The notes: a model not told the origin generated them from the sequence alone. Positions 1 to 8,150 are shown, numbered from the stretch's first letter. The stretch is 64,000 nt of DNA from an uncultured Oscillospiraceae bacterium (GCA_910587785.1 CAJUOA010000003.1:32130-96129), one strand, 5' to 3'. A program made the numbers and translations.

Positions 1-1
1 G

Positions 2-337
2 ACCTCCGCCCTGGACGGGGCCTGTGTGGACGCTCTCACGGAGCGCAACCGCTCCTGGGACTGGCTCTATGGCCGGGACATCCCCTGCGAGCTCCGCTGC
101 GGGAAGCGGTTCCCCTGGGGGGAGGTGGAGCTCCGCCTGGAGGTGGACGCGGGCACGGTGCGGGGCGTCACGGTCTACACCGACGCCATGGACTGGGCCC
201 TGGCCCCGGCGGTGGAGGGGGCCCTCACGGGCAGCGTCTTCCGCCGGGAGGAGCTGGTCCGGCGCCTGGAGGGCGCGGGACTGGAGCAAACTGTGGGAAC
301 GGACCTTTGTTCCCTTTTGATGGAGCAGGATATTTGA
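2..337 (+). CDS. lipoate--protein ligase, C-terminal fragment (5' end outside window)
   Basis: The open frame enters from the left edge and ends in TGA at 335-337; about 111 codons are present. The text RSWDWLYG, then FPWGEVELRLEV, then a mixed alpha/beta tail with YTDAMDW, matches the C-terminal accessory domain of LplA-type lipoate ligases, which attach lipoate to E2 or GcvH proteins. The catalytic N-terminal domain is not in the window. The next gene, lpdA, encodes dihydrolipoyl dehydrogenase, which fits a lipoate-dependent dehydrogenase or glycine-cleavage locus lying to the left. The apparent GTG start at 26 is only an internal valine. Confidence 0.8.
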   Translation, partial: TSALDGACVDALTERNRSWDWLYGRDIPCELRCGKRFPWGEVELRLEVDAGTVRGVTVYTDAMDWALAPAVEGALTGSVFRREELVRRLEGAGLEQTVGTDLCSLLMEQDI

Positions 338-347
338 GATAGATCAA

Positions 348-385
348 GGGCATACGTCTTTTTTGAGGAAGAAAGGCGTATGCCC
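348..385 (+). other. intergenic stem-loop between lplA and lpdA
   Basis: Nine-base arms GGGCATACG (348-356) and CGTATGCCC (377-385) enclose a 20-nt loop holding a T-run. It lies just upstream of the lpdA ribosome-binding site (AAAGGAG). It could stabilise the message or attenuate expression. It is not a standard terminator because the T-run is in the loop. Confidence 0.4.
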
Positions 386-408
386 GTTGGTGCAGAAAGG
401 AGAGCGTT

Positions 409-1776
409 ATGGAACAGTACGGACTGATCGTTATTGGCGCGGGCCCCGGCGGGTACGAGGCCGCCCTGCGGGCCTCGAAGCTTGGCATCCGAACCGCCCT
501 GGTGGAGAGCCGGGACGTGGGCGGCACCTGCCTCAACCGGGGGTGCATCCCCACCAAGAGCCTCCTCCACGCCGCCCAGATCGTCAAAGAGGCGTCCGGG
601 GGCGGGGAGTGGGGCGTGAACGCCGGGGAGCCCGCCGCAGACTTCGCCGCCGTCCACCGGAAGAAGGCGGAGGTGACGGAGAAGCTCCGCGCCGGTGTGG
701 AGGGCCTGCTCAAGCAGAAGAAGGTGGACCTCCTCCGGGGCACGGGAACCATTTTGGGTCCGGGCCGGGTGGCGGTGGACGGTGTGGAGTACGCATCGGA
801 CAACATTCTCATCGCCACGGGCTCTGTGCCTGCGCGGCCCCCCATTCCGGGGCTGGAGCACGCTGTCACGTCGGATGATGTGCTAGCGCCCCAGGAGCGG
901 ATATATGACTCCCTGGTCATCATCGGCGGCGGGGTCATCGGCGTGGAGCTGGCCTGTGTGTATACGGCACTGGGGTGCAAGGTGACCATTGTGGAGGCCC
1001 TGGAGCGCATCCTGCCCAACATGGACCGGGAAATCTGCCAGAATATGACCATGATCTTCAAGCGCCAGGGGGTGTCGGTGAACACCGGCTGCATGGTCAG
1101 CGCGGTAGAGAAGGACGGGGAGGAGCTGGTGGTCCGCTACACCTGCAAGGACCAGCCCGGCGAGGCCCGGGGCGAGGCGGTGCTGTGCGCCATCGGACGC
1201 CGTCCCAACACGGCGGGGCTCTTCGGCGAGGGCTTCCAGGTGGATATGGAGCGGGGCCGCATTCTGGTGGACGGGAACTTCCAGACCAGCGTCCCCGGCG
1301 TCTACGCCATCGGGGATGTGTCGGCGAAGATCCAGCTTGCCCATGTGGCCACTGCCCAGGGCATCGCCTGCGTGGAGCGTTTGGCGGGCCGGGAGCCCCT
1401 GGTGGACCTGGACCTGGTGCCCAGCTGTATCTACACCAGTCCGGAGATCGCCTCCGTGGGCCTCACCGCCGACGAGGCCAAGGCCGCAGGCCGGGCCGTG
1501 AAGGTGGGCAAGGCCATCATGTCCGCCAACGGAAAAACGCTCATTGCCGGAGGTGAGCGGGGGTTCATCAAGGTGGTGGCCGACGCGGAGACCGGAGTCA
1601 TCCTGGGGGCCCAGCTCATGTGTGAGCGGGCCACGGACATGCTCTCCCAGTTCACCGAGGCGGCGGCCAACGGCCTGACCGCCCGGCAGCTGGCGAAGGT
1701 CATGCGCCCCCACCCCACCTTCGACGAAGCCGTTACAGGCGCGGTGGAGGACCTGCTGGAAAAGCTGGAGAAATGA
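409..1776 (+). CDS. lpdA: dihydrolipoyl dehydrogenase (E3)
   Basis: 455 residues, the usual length. An FAD-binding GAGPGGYEA motif lies at residues 10-18 and the redox-active pair C41/C46 sits in GGTCLNRGCIPTK. An NAD-binding GGGVIGVE segment is in the middle and the active-site His-Glu pair is in HPTFDEA near the C-terminus (about H435/E440). The enzyme re-oxidises dihydrolipoamide with NAD+ in 2-oxoacid dehydrogenase or glycine-cleavage complexes. It follows the lipoate ligase at 71 nt, preceded by AAAGGAG, so the two may be co-transcribed. No E1, E2 or GcvH gene is visible, so the partner complex is unknown. Confidence 0.95.
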   Translation: MEQYGLIVIGAGPGGYEAALRASKLGIRTALVESRDVGGTCLNRGCIPTKSLLHAAQIVKEASGGGEWGVNAGEPAADFAAVHRKKAEVTEKLRAGVEGLLKQKKVDLLRGTGTILGPGRVAVDGVEYASDNILIATGSVPARPPIPGLEHAVTSDDVLAPQERIYDSLVIIGGGVIGVELACVYTALGCKVTIVEALERILPNMDREICQNMTMIFKRQGVSVNTGCMVSAVEKDGEELVVRYTCKDQPGEARGEAVLCAIGRRPNTAGLFGEGFQVDMERGRILVDGNFQTSVPGVYAIGDVSAKIQLAHVATAQGIACVERLAGREPLVDLDLVPSCIYTSPEIASVGLTADEAKAAGRAVKVGKAIMSANGKTLIAGGERGFIKVVADAETGVILGAQLMCERATDMLSQFTEAAANGLTARQLAKVMRPHPTFDEAVTGAVEDLLEKLEK

Positions 1777-1777
1777 G

Positions 1778-1815
1778 AAAACAGGAGGGGATGGGTGCAT
1801 CTCCTCCTGTTTTTG
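1778..1815. terminator. bidirectional terminator between lpdA and queA
   Basis: AAACAGGAGG and CCTCCTGTTT pair across a short loop. The stem is flanked by A-rich sequence on the left and TTTTT on the right, so it can end transcription from both convergent genes. Confidence 0.8.
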
Positions 1816-1818
1816 TTC

Positions 1819-2859
1819 CTATTGGATGAACATCGCGTCCCCAAACGAAAAGAACCGGTACCGCTCCCGCACAGCCTCCTGGTAGGCGGCGAGGACGTTC
1901 TCCCGTCCGGCGAGGGCGGAGACCAGCATGATGAGGGTGCTCTCCGGCAGGTGGAAGTTGGTGATGAGGCCGTCGAGGACCTTGAAGCGGTAACCGGGAT
2001 AGATGAAGATATTGGTCCACCCGGCGGCGGCCTCCATGTGTCCGTCCGGCCCGGCCCAGCTCTCCACAGTGCGGCAGGAGGTGGTGCCCACGCAGATGAC
2101 CCGGCCTCCGGCGGCGCGGGTGCGGTTGATGAGGTCCGCGGTCTCCTGGGGGATGACGCAGTACTCGCTGTGCATGTCGTGGTCCAGGATATCCTCCTCC
2201 TTCACGGGGCGGAAGGTGCCGAGCCCCACATGGAGCGTCACATAGCCGATGCGCACCCCCATGGAAGAGAGCGCTTCCATGAGCTCCGGCGTGAAGTGGA
2301 GCCCCGCCGTAGGTGCGGCGGCGGAGCCGCTGACACGGGCGTAGACGGTCTGATAGCGCTCCTGGTCCTGGAGCTCGGCCTTGATATAGGGGGGCAGGGG
2401 CATCCGGCCCAGGCGCTCCAGGACTTCCAGAAAGATGCCCTGGTAGTGGAAGCGGACCAGGCGGTTGCCGCCCGCTGCCTCTCCGGCGATCTCGCCGGTG
2501 AGCTCCCCCTCCGGGCCGAAGGAGACCCGGGCGCCGGCGCGCAGCTTTTTCCCCGGACGGACCAGGCACTCCCAGACGTTTTCTCCCCGGTCGATGAGGA
2601 GAAGCACCTCGCAGGCCCCGCCCAGGGAGCCGTCGGGATGGACCCGGCTTCCCAGCAGGCGGGCGGGCAGGACCCGGGAGTCGTTCATGATAAGGCAGTC
2701 GCCGGGGCGCAGGAGGTCTGTCAGGTCCCGGAAGTGCCGGTGGGACCAGGCCCCCGTATTCTTGTCCAGCACCATCAGGCGGGAGGCGTCCCGCCGGGGC
2801 AGGGGGATCTGGGCGATGAGCTCAGGGGGGAGGTCAAAGTAAAAGTCGTGGGTCTTCAA
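1819..2859 (-). CDS. queA: S-adenosylmethionine:tRNA ribosyltransferase-isomerase (queuosine pathway)
   Basis: 346 residues, full length for QueA. The N-terminus reads FYFDLPPELIAQIPLPRRDASRL, with later RPGDCLIMNDSRVLPARL and TAGLHFTPEL, all characteristic of the family. QueA transfers the ribosyl part of SAM to 7-aminomethyl-7-deazaguanine in tRNA to give epoxyqueuosine. The start is TTG at 2859, preceded by AAAGGATG. A QueG-like protein is encoded 50 kb away (53407), but it is not a normal QueG. No preQ1-type riboswitch was recognised upstream. Confidence 0.95.
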   Translation of the reverse strand: MKTHDFYFDLPPELIAQIPLPRRDASRLMVLDKNTGAWSHRHFRDLTDLLRPGDCLIMNDSRVLPARLLGSRVHPDGSLGGACEVLLLIDRGENVWECLVRPGKKLRAGARVSFGPEGELTGEIAGEAAGGNRLVRFHYQGIFLEVLERLGRMPLPPYIKAELQDQERYQTVYARVSGSAAAPTAGLHFTPELMEALSSMGVRIGYVTLHVGLGTFRPVKEEDILDHDMHSEYCVIPQETADLINRTRAAGGRVICVGTTSCRTVESWAGPDGHMEAAAGWTNIFIYPGYRFKVLDGLITNFHLPESTLIMLVSALAGRENVLAAYQEAVRERYRFFSFGDAMFIQ

Positions 2860-2878
2860 GGTATCATCCTTTCCGGGA

Positions 2879-2901
2879 GACCGGCCACAGATAAGCCGGT
2901 C
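2879..2901 (-). other. short hairpin in the queA leader
   Basis: GACCGGC and GCCGGTC, a 7-bp stem with a 9-nt loop, lie about 20 nt upstream of the queA start on the minus strand. It may shape the leader RNA. The same position could end the message of the upstream gene, but there is no T-run. Confidence 0.3.
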
Positions 2902-2918
2902 AGGCCCATGTCGTCGTA

Positions 2919-3038
2919 TTATTTCAGCCCCAGCGCCCGATAAAAGGCGTTGGCGGCTTCGTCCGCCATGCCAGTGTTCCGCGTGAAGGCGGGTGCCTGG
3001 GGGAGCAGGGCTGTGTCAAATTCGTGGTATTCGATCAC
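2919..3038 (-). CDS. 39-codon open frame downstream of the nucleotidyltransferase gene
   Basis: It starts GTG at 3038 with GGAGG six bases upstream and ends TAA at 2919, overlapping the end of the preceding gene by 23 nt. The product begins MIEYHEFD and ends NAFYRALGLK. The tail resembles the last helix of many small alpha/beta enzymes, so it may be a remnant of a gene that lost its front, or a short real peptide. No family was recognised. Confidence 0.3.
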   Translation of the reverse strand: MIEYHEFDTALLPQAPAFTRNTGMADEAANAFYRALGLK

Positions 3039-3813
3039 CCCGGTCCTCCTCGATTTGGCCGGTCAGGAAGCGCCGCAGGGCCTCCAGGTCCTCTGGAGGG
3101 GGCTTTGGGCAGGCTTTTTTGCAGTACTTTTCTCCCACCGCGTCCTCCAGCAGATAGCGCAAACGCTCCGGCACGATGTCCATGGCCCAGAGTGCGGCGT
3201 CGTATTTGGAGACGATGCGCCCCAGGCGCTGGTAGGAGAGCACCCGGGCAAGGGTCAGGATGCCGCAGCTATAGAGGTCCATGCTGATGGACTGCCAAAA
3301 GTTGGACTCCGGGATCTCCGGCAGAAACGTCTGGGGATATGGGCCGTAAAGGGTGACGCCCTGCTCCTTGGTCAGGCGGACGTGGCAGGCGATGTCCGGG
3401 TCGGGGAAATCGGTGTCCAGGAGGAAGCTGTCCGTACACGCGCCGGAGAGCAGTTTTTCATAGTGGTCCGTCCAGGCTCCGCTGTAGTGGAACTGACAGG
3501 GGGCGGGGTGCCGCCAGGGGCGCAGGTCCTCGATATAGAGGGCGGAGAGCTCCAGGGGGCAGGGGCGTTGGTCCAGGTCCAGCAGGTCCCGGGCCAGGGA
3601 AAGGCGTTCCTCGCGGGGGAGCTTGCGGGCGGTGAGGACCAGGAGGTCCAGGTCGCCGTTCTCCTCCTGGAAGCGGCCCAGGGACAGAGAGCCGTGGAGA
3701 TACACCGCCAGGAGGTCCGGCCCGAGGCGGCGCTGCCAGAGGCGGAGCACGCTGTCCAGCTGGGCATGGACGGCAAGGGAGATGGTGTTGTAAGACTGAA
3801 ACAGAGGGGGCAT
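3016..3813 (-). CDS. aminoglycoside-type nucleotidyltransferase (ANT/AadA-like, DUF4111)
   Basis: 265 residues from the ATG at 3813, chosen because GGAGG lies 8 nt upstream; an in-frame codon 24 nt earlier has no such site. The N-terminal nucleotidyltransferase core shows HGSLSLG followed by GDLDLLV, the GSx3G and DxD metal-binding signatures. A helical C-terminal region contains RVLSYQRLGRIVSKYDAALW, like the DUF4111 part of AadA proteins. Such enzymes adenylylate aminoglycosides (spectinomycin or streptomycin), but chromosomal relatives often have unknown substrates. The gene stands alone, so resistance is inference only. Confidence 0.8.
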   Translation of the reverse strand: MPPLFQSYNTISLAVHAQLDSVLRLWQRRLGPDLLAVYLHGSLSLGRFQEENGDLDLLVLTARKLPREERLSLARDLLDLDQRPCPLELSALYIEDLRPWRHPAPCQFHYSGAWTDHYEKLLSGACTDSFLLDTDFPDPDIACHVRLTKEQGVTLYGPYPQTFLPEIPESNFWQSISMDLYSCGILTLARVLSYQRLGRIVSKYDAALWAMDIVPERLRYLLEDAVGEKYCKKACPKPPPEDLEALRRFLTGQIEEDRGDRIPRI

Positions 3814-3906
3814 GGCAGAATCCTCCGCTGGTATCAAAAAATGGCGGGATTTGTCCGTTTTTCCGGGACAATGAGGAGTATTTGAGAAAAAGAGAAAAAA
3901 AATAAA

Positions 3907-3935
3907 TTGACATCAAACCGAAAATGTGATATGAA
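3907..3935 (+). promoter_or_regulatory. sigma-A type promoter for asd
   Basis: TTGACA (3907-3912), 17-nt spacer, TATGAA (3930-3935). An inverted repeat CGGGAA-TT-TTCCCG (3940-3953) lies where transcription would begin and could be an operator. The leader is about 100 nt. No lysine riboswitch was recognised in it. Confidence 0.65.
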
Positions 3936-4045
3936 AAGACGGGAATTTTCCCGGCTTGTTCATAGAATAAAAATAGTATACACGGGGGCGGAGGATTTTG
4001 CAAGCCTATTCGGCTCCCGGGTCCCAATGAAGGAGGAAACACCCC

Positions 4046-5128
4046 ATGAGAGAGTATCGGGTCGGCGTCATCGGATGCACCGGGATGGTGGGTCAGCGGT
4101 TTGTGACGCTGTTGGAGGGCCATCCCTGGTTCCGGCTGACGGCCGTGGCGGCGAGTGCGCGCAGTGCGGGGAAGACCTATGAGGAGGCGGCCGCGGGCCG
4201 CTGGGCCATGGAGGCCCCCGTCCCGGAGGGGGCGAAGGGGCTGGTGGTCCTGGACGCTGAGGCGGACGCTGAGAAGCTGGCGGGGCAGGTGGACTTTGTG
4301 TTCTGCGCCGTGGACATGAAGAAGGAGGACATCCGGGCGCTGGAGGACCGGTATGCGAAGCTGGAGTGTCCTGTGGTGTCCAATAACAGTGCACACCGGT
4401 GGACGGAGGATGTGCCGATGGTGGTGCCGGAGATCAATCCGGAGCATCTCCGGCTGATTGACGCACAGCGTAAGCGGCTGGGGACGAAGCGGGGATTTGT
4501 GGCGGTGAAGAGCAACTGTTCGCTCCAGTCCTATGTGCCCGCATTGCATCCTCTGAGGAAGTACGGGCTGGAGAAGGTGCTGGTGTGTACCTATCAGGCG
4601 ATCTCCGGTGCGGGGAAGACCTTTGAGCGGTGGCCGGAGATGGTGGACAACTGCATCCCCTATATTGGCGGGGAGGAGGAGAAGAGCGAGCAGGAGCCGA
4701 TGAAGCTCTGGGGCACGGTGGAGGACGGGAAGCTGGTTTTGGCGGAGGGTCCGGCCATTACGGCGCAGTGTTTCCGGGTGGCATGTACGGACGGACATAT
4801 GGCGGCGTGTTTTATGAAGTTCAAGGACGGGTGCAAGCCCTCTATCGAGCAGATCAAGGCGGACTGGGCGAATTTCTCAGGCAGGGCGCAGGAGCTGGAG
4901 CTTCCCAGCGCGCCGAAGCAGTTTTTGCACTATTTTGAGGAGGCGGACCGTCCGCAGACGAAGCTGGACCGGATGATTGAGAATGGGATGGCGGTGTCGA
5001 TTGGGCGTCTGCGGGAGGACAGTCAGTATGACTATAAGTTTGCGGCGCTCAGTCACAATACTCTGCGGGGGGCGGCCGGCGGCGCAGTGCTGTTGGCGGA
5101 ACTCCTGTGTGCGGAAGGATACATCTAA
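4046..5128 (+). CDS. asd: aspartate-semialdehyde dehydrogenase
   Basis: 360 residues. The N-terminus VGVIGCTGMVGQRFVTLL is the NADP-binding loop, and the catalytic cysteine is C158 in VKSNCSLQSY. The length and motif fit the Asd branch shared with archaea and fungi. The enzyme makes aspartate semialdehyde for lysine/diaminopimelate, threonine and methionine. AAGGAGGAA lies just before the ATG. The gene is monocistronic: its own promoter is at 3907 and a terminator follows at 5132. Confidence 0.93.
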   Translation: MREYRVGVIGCTGMVGQRFVTLLEGHPWFRLTAVAASARSAGKTYEEAAAGRWAMEAPVPEGAKGLVVLDAEADAEKLAGQVDFVFCAVDMKKEDIRALEDRYAKLECPVVSNNSAHRWTEDVPMVVPEINPEHLRLIDAQRKRLGTKRGFVAVKSNCSLQSYVPALHPLRKYGLEKVLVCTYQAISGAGKTFERWPEMVDNCIPYIGGEEEKSEQEPMKLWGTVEDGKLVLAEGPAITAQCFRVACTDGHMAACFMKFKDGCKPSIEQIKADWANFSGRAQELELPSAPKQFLHYFEEADRPQTKLDRMIENGMAVSIGRLREDSQYDYKFAALSHNTLRGAAGGAVLLAELLCAEGYI

Positions 5129-5131
5129 AGG

Positions 5132-5160
5132 GAAGGGGGCGGATGCCCCCTTCTGCTTTT
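5132..5160 (+). terminator. asd terminator
   Basis: GAAGGGGGC, loop GGAT, GCCCCCTTC, then TGCTTTT, beginning four bases after the asd stop codon. Confidence 0.85.
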
Positions 5161-5272
5161 GCCTCCGAATGAGTGCCTTCTCTGCTGAAGTCCTGGGGCT
5201 CAGCGCCCCGGGGCTGCTTTTTGCTTCCGAATGAATGCCTTCTCCGTCGAACCCCTGGGGCTCCTCGCCCCA
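5160..5272. repeat. two direct copies of a ~55-bp unit at the left end of the MITE-like element
   Basis: A unit with the form TCCGAATGARTGCCTTCTC, then GAA, then a GGGGCTC...GCCCC stem appears at about 5165-5205 and again at about 5226-5270, separated by GGGGCTGCTTTTTGCT. The second copy runs into the left terminal inverted repeat of the element. No gene is visible. Confidence 0.6.
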
Positions 5273-5820
5273 GACCCCGGTGACTTTTTGCACGGCCAAA
5301 AAGTCACCAAAAAGCCGCCAAGGGGGCTTTGCCCCCTCTGGACTCCCCCACTCCTCTTGGGCCGGAGGGGCCCGGAAGTGCGCAGTACGACAAGATGGCG
5401 CCCTTCCTCCGAACTTCTGCGCGCTCCCCTGGCAAGATTGGCAGAATGTTATTCTCCGCCTGCCGGCCCTCCATGTAGAACTCCCTGCCGAACTGCGCAG
5501 CGGATGCGCCATGCGTACAGGACAAGAAGAGCAGTCTCGCCCGCACCGTGCCGGTGGCCCGGTAGTCTCTCAAAAGAATCGTGCTTCTCGGAGGCGAACC
5601 CAACGAAGAAGACTAAAGGGCCAGGGAGTGGTGGCGGAGATTCGACTGGCATCGGCCCAGGGAAGAGATTGGGGAAAGGAGACAAACAGGTCGTAGCGTA
5701 AACAAAAAACCCCCGTAATGAAGGAAGATTCTCAAGAAACGTAGTTTCTTGAGCGGTTTTTTGGTGACTTTTTGTCCGCACAAAAAGTCACCGGGGTCCG
5801 GGGCGAGGAGCCCCGGGGGC
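5251..5820. mobile_element. 570-bp non-coding element with long terminal inverted repeats (MITE-like)
   Basis: The left end (5251-5320) and the reverse complement of the right end (5751-5820) agree at about 61 of 70 positions. Each end itself contains a hairpin: GGTGACTTTTTG paired with CAAAAAGTCACC at 5279-5308, and a near copy at 5763-5792. The interior has short open frames on both strands, none resembling a known protein. A 38-nt interior segment ending in a run of ACCCCCGT, and the following palindrome CTCAAGAAAC-GTA-GTTTCTTGAG (5731-5753), recur in inverted orientation at the right edge of the window. No target-site duplication is obvious. This and the preceding repeat fill the 5129-5937 stretch that has no gene. 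Confidence 0.6.
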
Positions 5821-5882
5821 ACGGGATAGCAGGCACTAAACAAAAATGCACCCCCGGGGAAAGAAAATAGGTTTTTGGACGC

Positions 5883-5911
5883 TTGTAATCCCCGGAAAAA
5901 TCTGTTATACT
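5883..5911 (+). promoter_or_regulatory. sigma-A type promoter for the site-2 protease / scpA run
   Basis: TTGTAA (5883-5888), 17-nt spacer, TATACT (5906-5911), 26 nt before the start codon at 5938. It is probably the head of the operon that continues through scpA and scpB. Confidence 0.6.
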
Positions 5912-5937
5912 GGTGGGCGGAAAATAAGGAGGACGCT

Positions 5938-6594
5938 ATGCTGGGATATTTGCGGACATTTTGGGAAGGATTTGACTGGGGGAGCCTGCTCTATGCGCTT
6001 CAACGTCTGGTTGGCGTGCTGGTGTGCCTGACGGTCCACGAGACCTGCCACGGCCTTGCGGCCTACGCCCTGGGGGACCCCACGGCCAAGCGCATGAACC
6101 GCCTGAGCTTCAACCCCCTCCACCATATCGACTGGCTGGGCCTGGCGTCCATGTTCATCTGTGGGTTTGGCTGGGCGAAGCCGGTGCCGGTGGATATGCG
6201 GTACTTCAAAAACCCCAAGGCCGGGATGGCCCTGACGGCCCTGGCGGGGCCGGTGAGCAACTTCCTGCTGGCGTTTTTGCTGATGTTCGCAGCGTCGGTG
6301 ATCTCCCGGTTCACGGCGGGGCCGGTGGTCTTCCTCATGACCACCGCCATGCTGAGCATCGGGCTGGGCCTCTTCAACCTGGTGCCCATCCCGCCCCTGG
6401 ACGGGTCGAAGGTCCTCTTCTCTCTCCTGCCGGACAGGGCCTACTATACGCTCATGCGGTTCGAGCGCTTCGGGATGCTGGTGCTCATGCTCATCATTTG
6501 GCTGGACCTGGGGGGAAGCTACCTCTCCGACGCCATCCGCACGGTCTATTACTGGATGGCTGAACTGTTTTTCTCCTTCGAGAGGGCCGGATGA
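5938..6594 (+). CDS. site-2 protease family (M50) membrane metalloprotease
   Basis: 218 residues from ATG 5938, which follows AAGGAGG. The zinc-binding HETCH motif is at residues 34-38 inside the first membrane region, and a PIPPLDGSKVL motif near residue 155 supplies the third zinc ligand. Four or more hydrophobic segments are visible. M50 enzymes of this short type sit next to scpA in many Firmicutes. The substrate is unknown. The stop codon overlaps the scpA start (ATGA), indicating translational coupling. Confidence 0.88.
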   Translation: MLGYLRTFWEGFDWGSLLYALQRLVGVLVCLTVHETCHGLAAYALGDPTAKRMNRLSFNPLHHIDWLGLASMFICGFGWAKPVPVDMRYFKNPKAGMALTALAGPVSNFLLAFLLMFAASVISRFTAGPVVFLMTTAMLSIGLGLFNLVPIPPLDGSKVLFSLLPDRAYYTLMRFERFGMLVLMLIIWLDLGGSYLSDAIRTVYYWMAELFFSFERAG

Positions 6595-7370
6595 TGGAAG
6601 CGCCTGTCTATAAGCTGGAGCAAGTCGTACACAACAAGGACGGCCGGGAGGACTTCGAGGGTCCGCTGGACCTGATCCTCTTCCTCCTGAGCAAGAACAA
6701 GATCGAGATCCAGGATATCCCCATCGCGCTGATTCTGGAGCAGTACTTAGCCTACCTGGAGCAGAGACAGCAGATGGACCTGGAGGTGGCGAGTGATTTT
6801 GTGGCCATGGCCGCGCAATTGATGTTCATCAAGACGCGGATGCTCCTCTCCCTGGAGGACGAGGAGGCCAAAAGCGAGATGGAGGAGCTCATCCGCTCCC
6901 TGGAGGAGCGCCGCCGCAGTGAGGACTACGCCAGGATCAAGAGCGTCCTGGAGCGCATGGGCGCTCTGGAGGCCCAGGGCCGGGACCTCTTCGTGAAAGG
7001 CCCGGAGCCCCTGGACCAGGGCGGACCGCCCCTCTACGACCACGAGGCCGCGGACCTTTTGAACGCCCTGCGGGACATCAGCGTGCGCAGTGAGCGGCGT
7101 CTGCCGCCGCCGCTGAGCAGCTTTGGAGAGATCGTCCGGCAGGAGCATTACCCCGTCTCCCAGAAGGCGTGGGATATTTTGGAGCGGCTGAAACTGGGCG
7201 TGACCAGCTTCCGCCTCCTGTTCTGGGGGAGCCGGAGCCGCAGCGAAGTGGTGGCCGTGTTCCTCGCCGTGCTGGAGCTGTGCAAGGCCCGGGTGGTCCG
7301 CCTGGCGGGCGGGGAGAAGGATTGGACCGTCACGCCCACGGGGGAGAGCGCCGAGGGATTGAAACTGTAG
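6591..7370 (+). CDS. scpA: segregation and condensation protein A (kleisin)
   Basis: 259 residues. It starts with the typical phrase FEGPLDLILFLLSKNKIEIQDIPI, followed by a helical middle rich in E and R and a C-terminal winged-helix region (SFRLLFWGSRSRSEVVAVFLAVLELCK). ScpA bridges SMC heads and recruits ScpB in chromosome segregation. Its partner scpB is not adjacent: a GNAT gene and a small membrane-protein gene lie between them, although all are co-directional and tightly spaced. Confidence 0.95.
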   Translation: MMEAPVYKLEQVVHNKDGREDFEGPLDLILFLLSKNKIEIQDIPIALILEQYLAYLEQRQQMDLEVASDFVAMAAQLMFIKTRMLLSLEDEEAKSEMEELIRSLEERRRSEDYARIKSVLERMGALEAQGRDLFVKGPEPLDQGGPPLYDHEAADLLNALRDISVRSERRLPPPLSSFGEIVRQEHYPVSQKAWDILERLKLGVTSFRLLFWGSRSRSEVVAVFLAVLELCKARVVRLAGGEKDWTVTPTGESAEGLKL

Positions 7371-7388
7371 AGAAAAAGGAGGCACCTC

Positions 7389-7919
7389 ATGATACTGGAG
7401 ACCGAGCGCCTGATTTTGCGGGAATACACCTGGGACGACTTTGACGGCCTGTACGCGCTGTTGTCGGACCCGGAGACCATGTGCCACTACCCCAAACCCT
7501 ACGACGAGGCCGGGACCCGGCGGTGGATCCAGTGGAACCTGGACAATTACCAGAAGTACGGCTTTGGCCTGTGGGCGCTGGTCCTCAAGGAGACCGGGGC
7601 GTTCATCGGCGACTGCGGCATCACCATGCAGTCCATCGACGCTCGGGAGCTTCCGGAGGTGGGGTACCATATCCACAGGAACTACTGGCGCCGGGGCTAT
7701 GGGAGCGAAGCCGCCCGGGCGGCAAGGGACTGGGCGTTTGAAAACCGGGATTTTGACGCCCTCTACTCCTACATGAAATACACCAACATCGCCTCCTATT
7801 CCACCGCCGCCGCCAACGGGATGCGGAAGATCAAGGAATACCAGGACCCGGAGGACGGTATCCTCTATGTCTACGCCATTACCCGGGAGGAGTGGGAAGC
7901 GAGGAGAATTTCACCATGA
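7389..7919 (+). CDS. GNAT family N-acetyltransferase (RimJ/RimL type)
   Basis: 176 residues. It begins ILETERLILREYTWDDFDGLY, the signature of the RimJ/RimL subfamily, with an acetyl-CoA loop NYWRRGYGSEAARA near residue 100. GGAGG precedes the ATG. The gene lies 18 nt after scpA, and its TGA overlaps the start of the next gene (ATGA), so it is in the operon. The target (a small molecule or a protein N-terminus) cannot be read from the sequence. Its place between scpA and scpB looks like an insertion. Confidence 0.85.
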   Translation: MILETERLILREYTWDDFDGLYALLSDPETMCHYPKPYDEAGTRRWIQWNLDNYQKYGFGLWALVLKETGAFIGDCGITMQSIDARELPEVGYHIHRNYWRRGYGSEAARAARDWAFENRDFDALYSYMKYTNIASYSTAAANGMRKIKEYQDPEDGILYVYAITREEWEARRISP

Positions 7920-8131
7920 AAAGAATGCTCTTTGGCATCGGCCTGCTCCTGAGTGGGACGACCGGCTTCGCGGGCTGGGGCATCGCCGCCACGCAGACCG
8001 TCCAGCCGGGGGCGAGGTCTACCGTTCTGGCGTGCTGTTCTCCCCTGGACTTGGCTGGACTGCTGGTCTTCGCTGTGATAGGCGCGGCGGGGTTTGTGAT
8101 ATCCATGGGGGAGTTCCGGAAAAAGGATTAG
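7916..8131 (+). CDS. small membrane protein, 71 residues, unknown function
   Basis: The ATG at 7916 overlaps the preceding stop; GAGGAG lies upstream. The product has two hydrophobic stretches (about residues 5-25 and 42-64) joined by a polar loop, with a charged end (EFRKKD). No family was recognised. It is co-transcribed between the GNAT gene and scpB. Confidence 0.6.
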   Translation: MKRMLFGIGLLLSGTTGFAGWGIAATQTVQPGARSTVLACCSPLDLAGLLVFAVIGAAGFVISMGEFRKKD

Positions 8132-8150
8132 AGTGCATATAAGGAGTACC

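Noticed and set aside
2860..2918. preQ1-type riboswitch upstream of queA
   Set aside because: Only one 7-bp hairpin is visible, with no pseudoknot partner or A-rich tail of the expected form.
3954..4045. Lysine riboswitch or T-box before asd
   Set aside because: The leader is about 100 nt, too short, and no conserved T-box or lysine-riboswitch core was recognised.
5231..5701. Two overlapping open frames of about 155 codons in the MITE-like element, plus minus-strand frames up to 211 codons
   Set aside because: They run across the repeat ends and hairpins, have no good ribosome-binding site and no recognisable domain. Treated as chance frames in a repeat.
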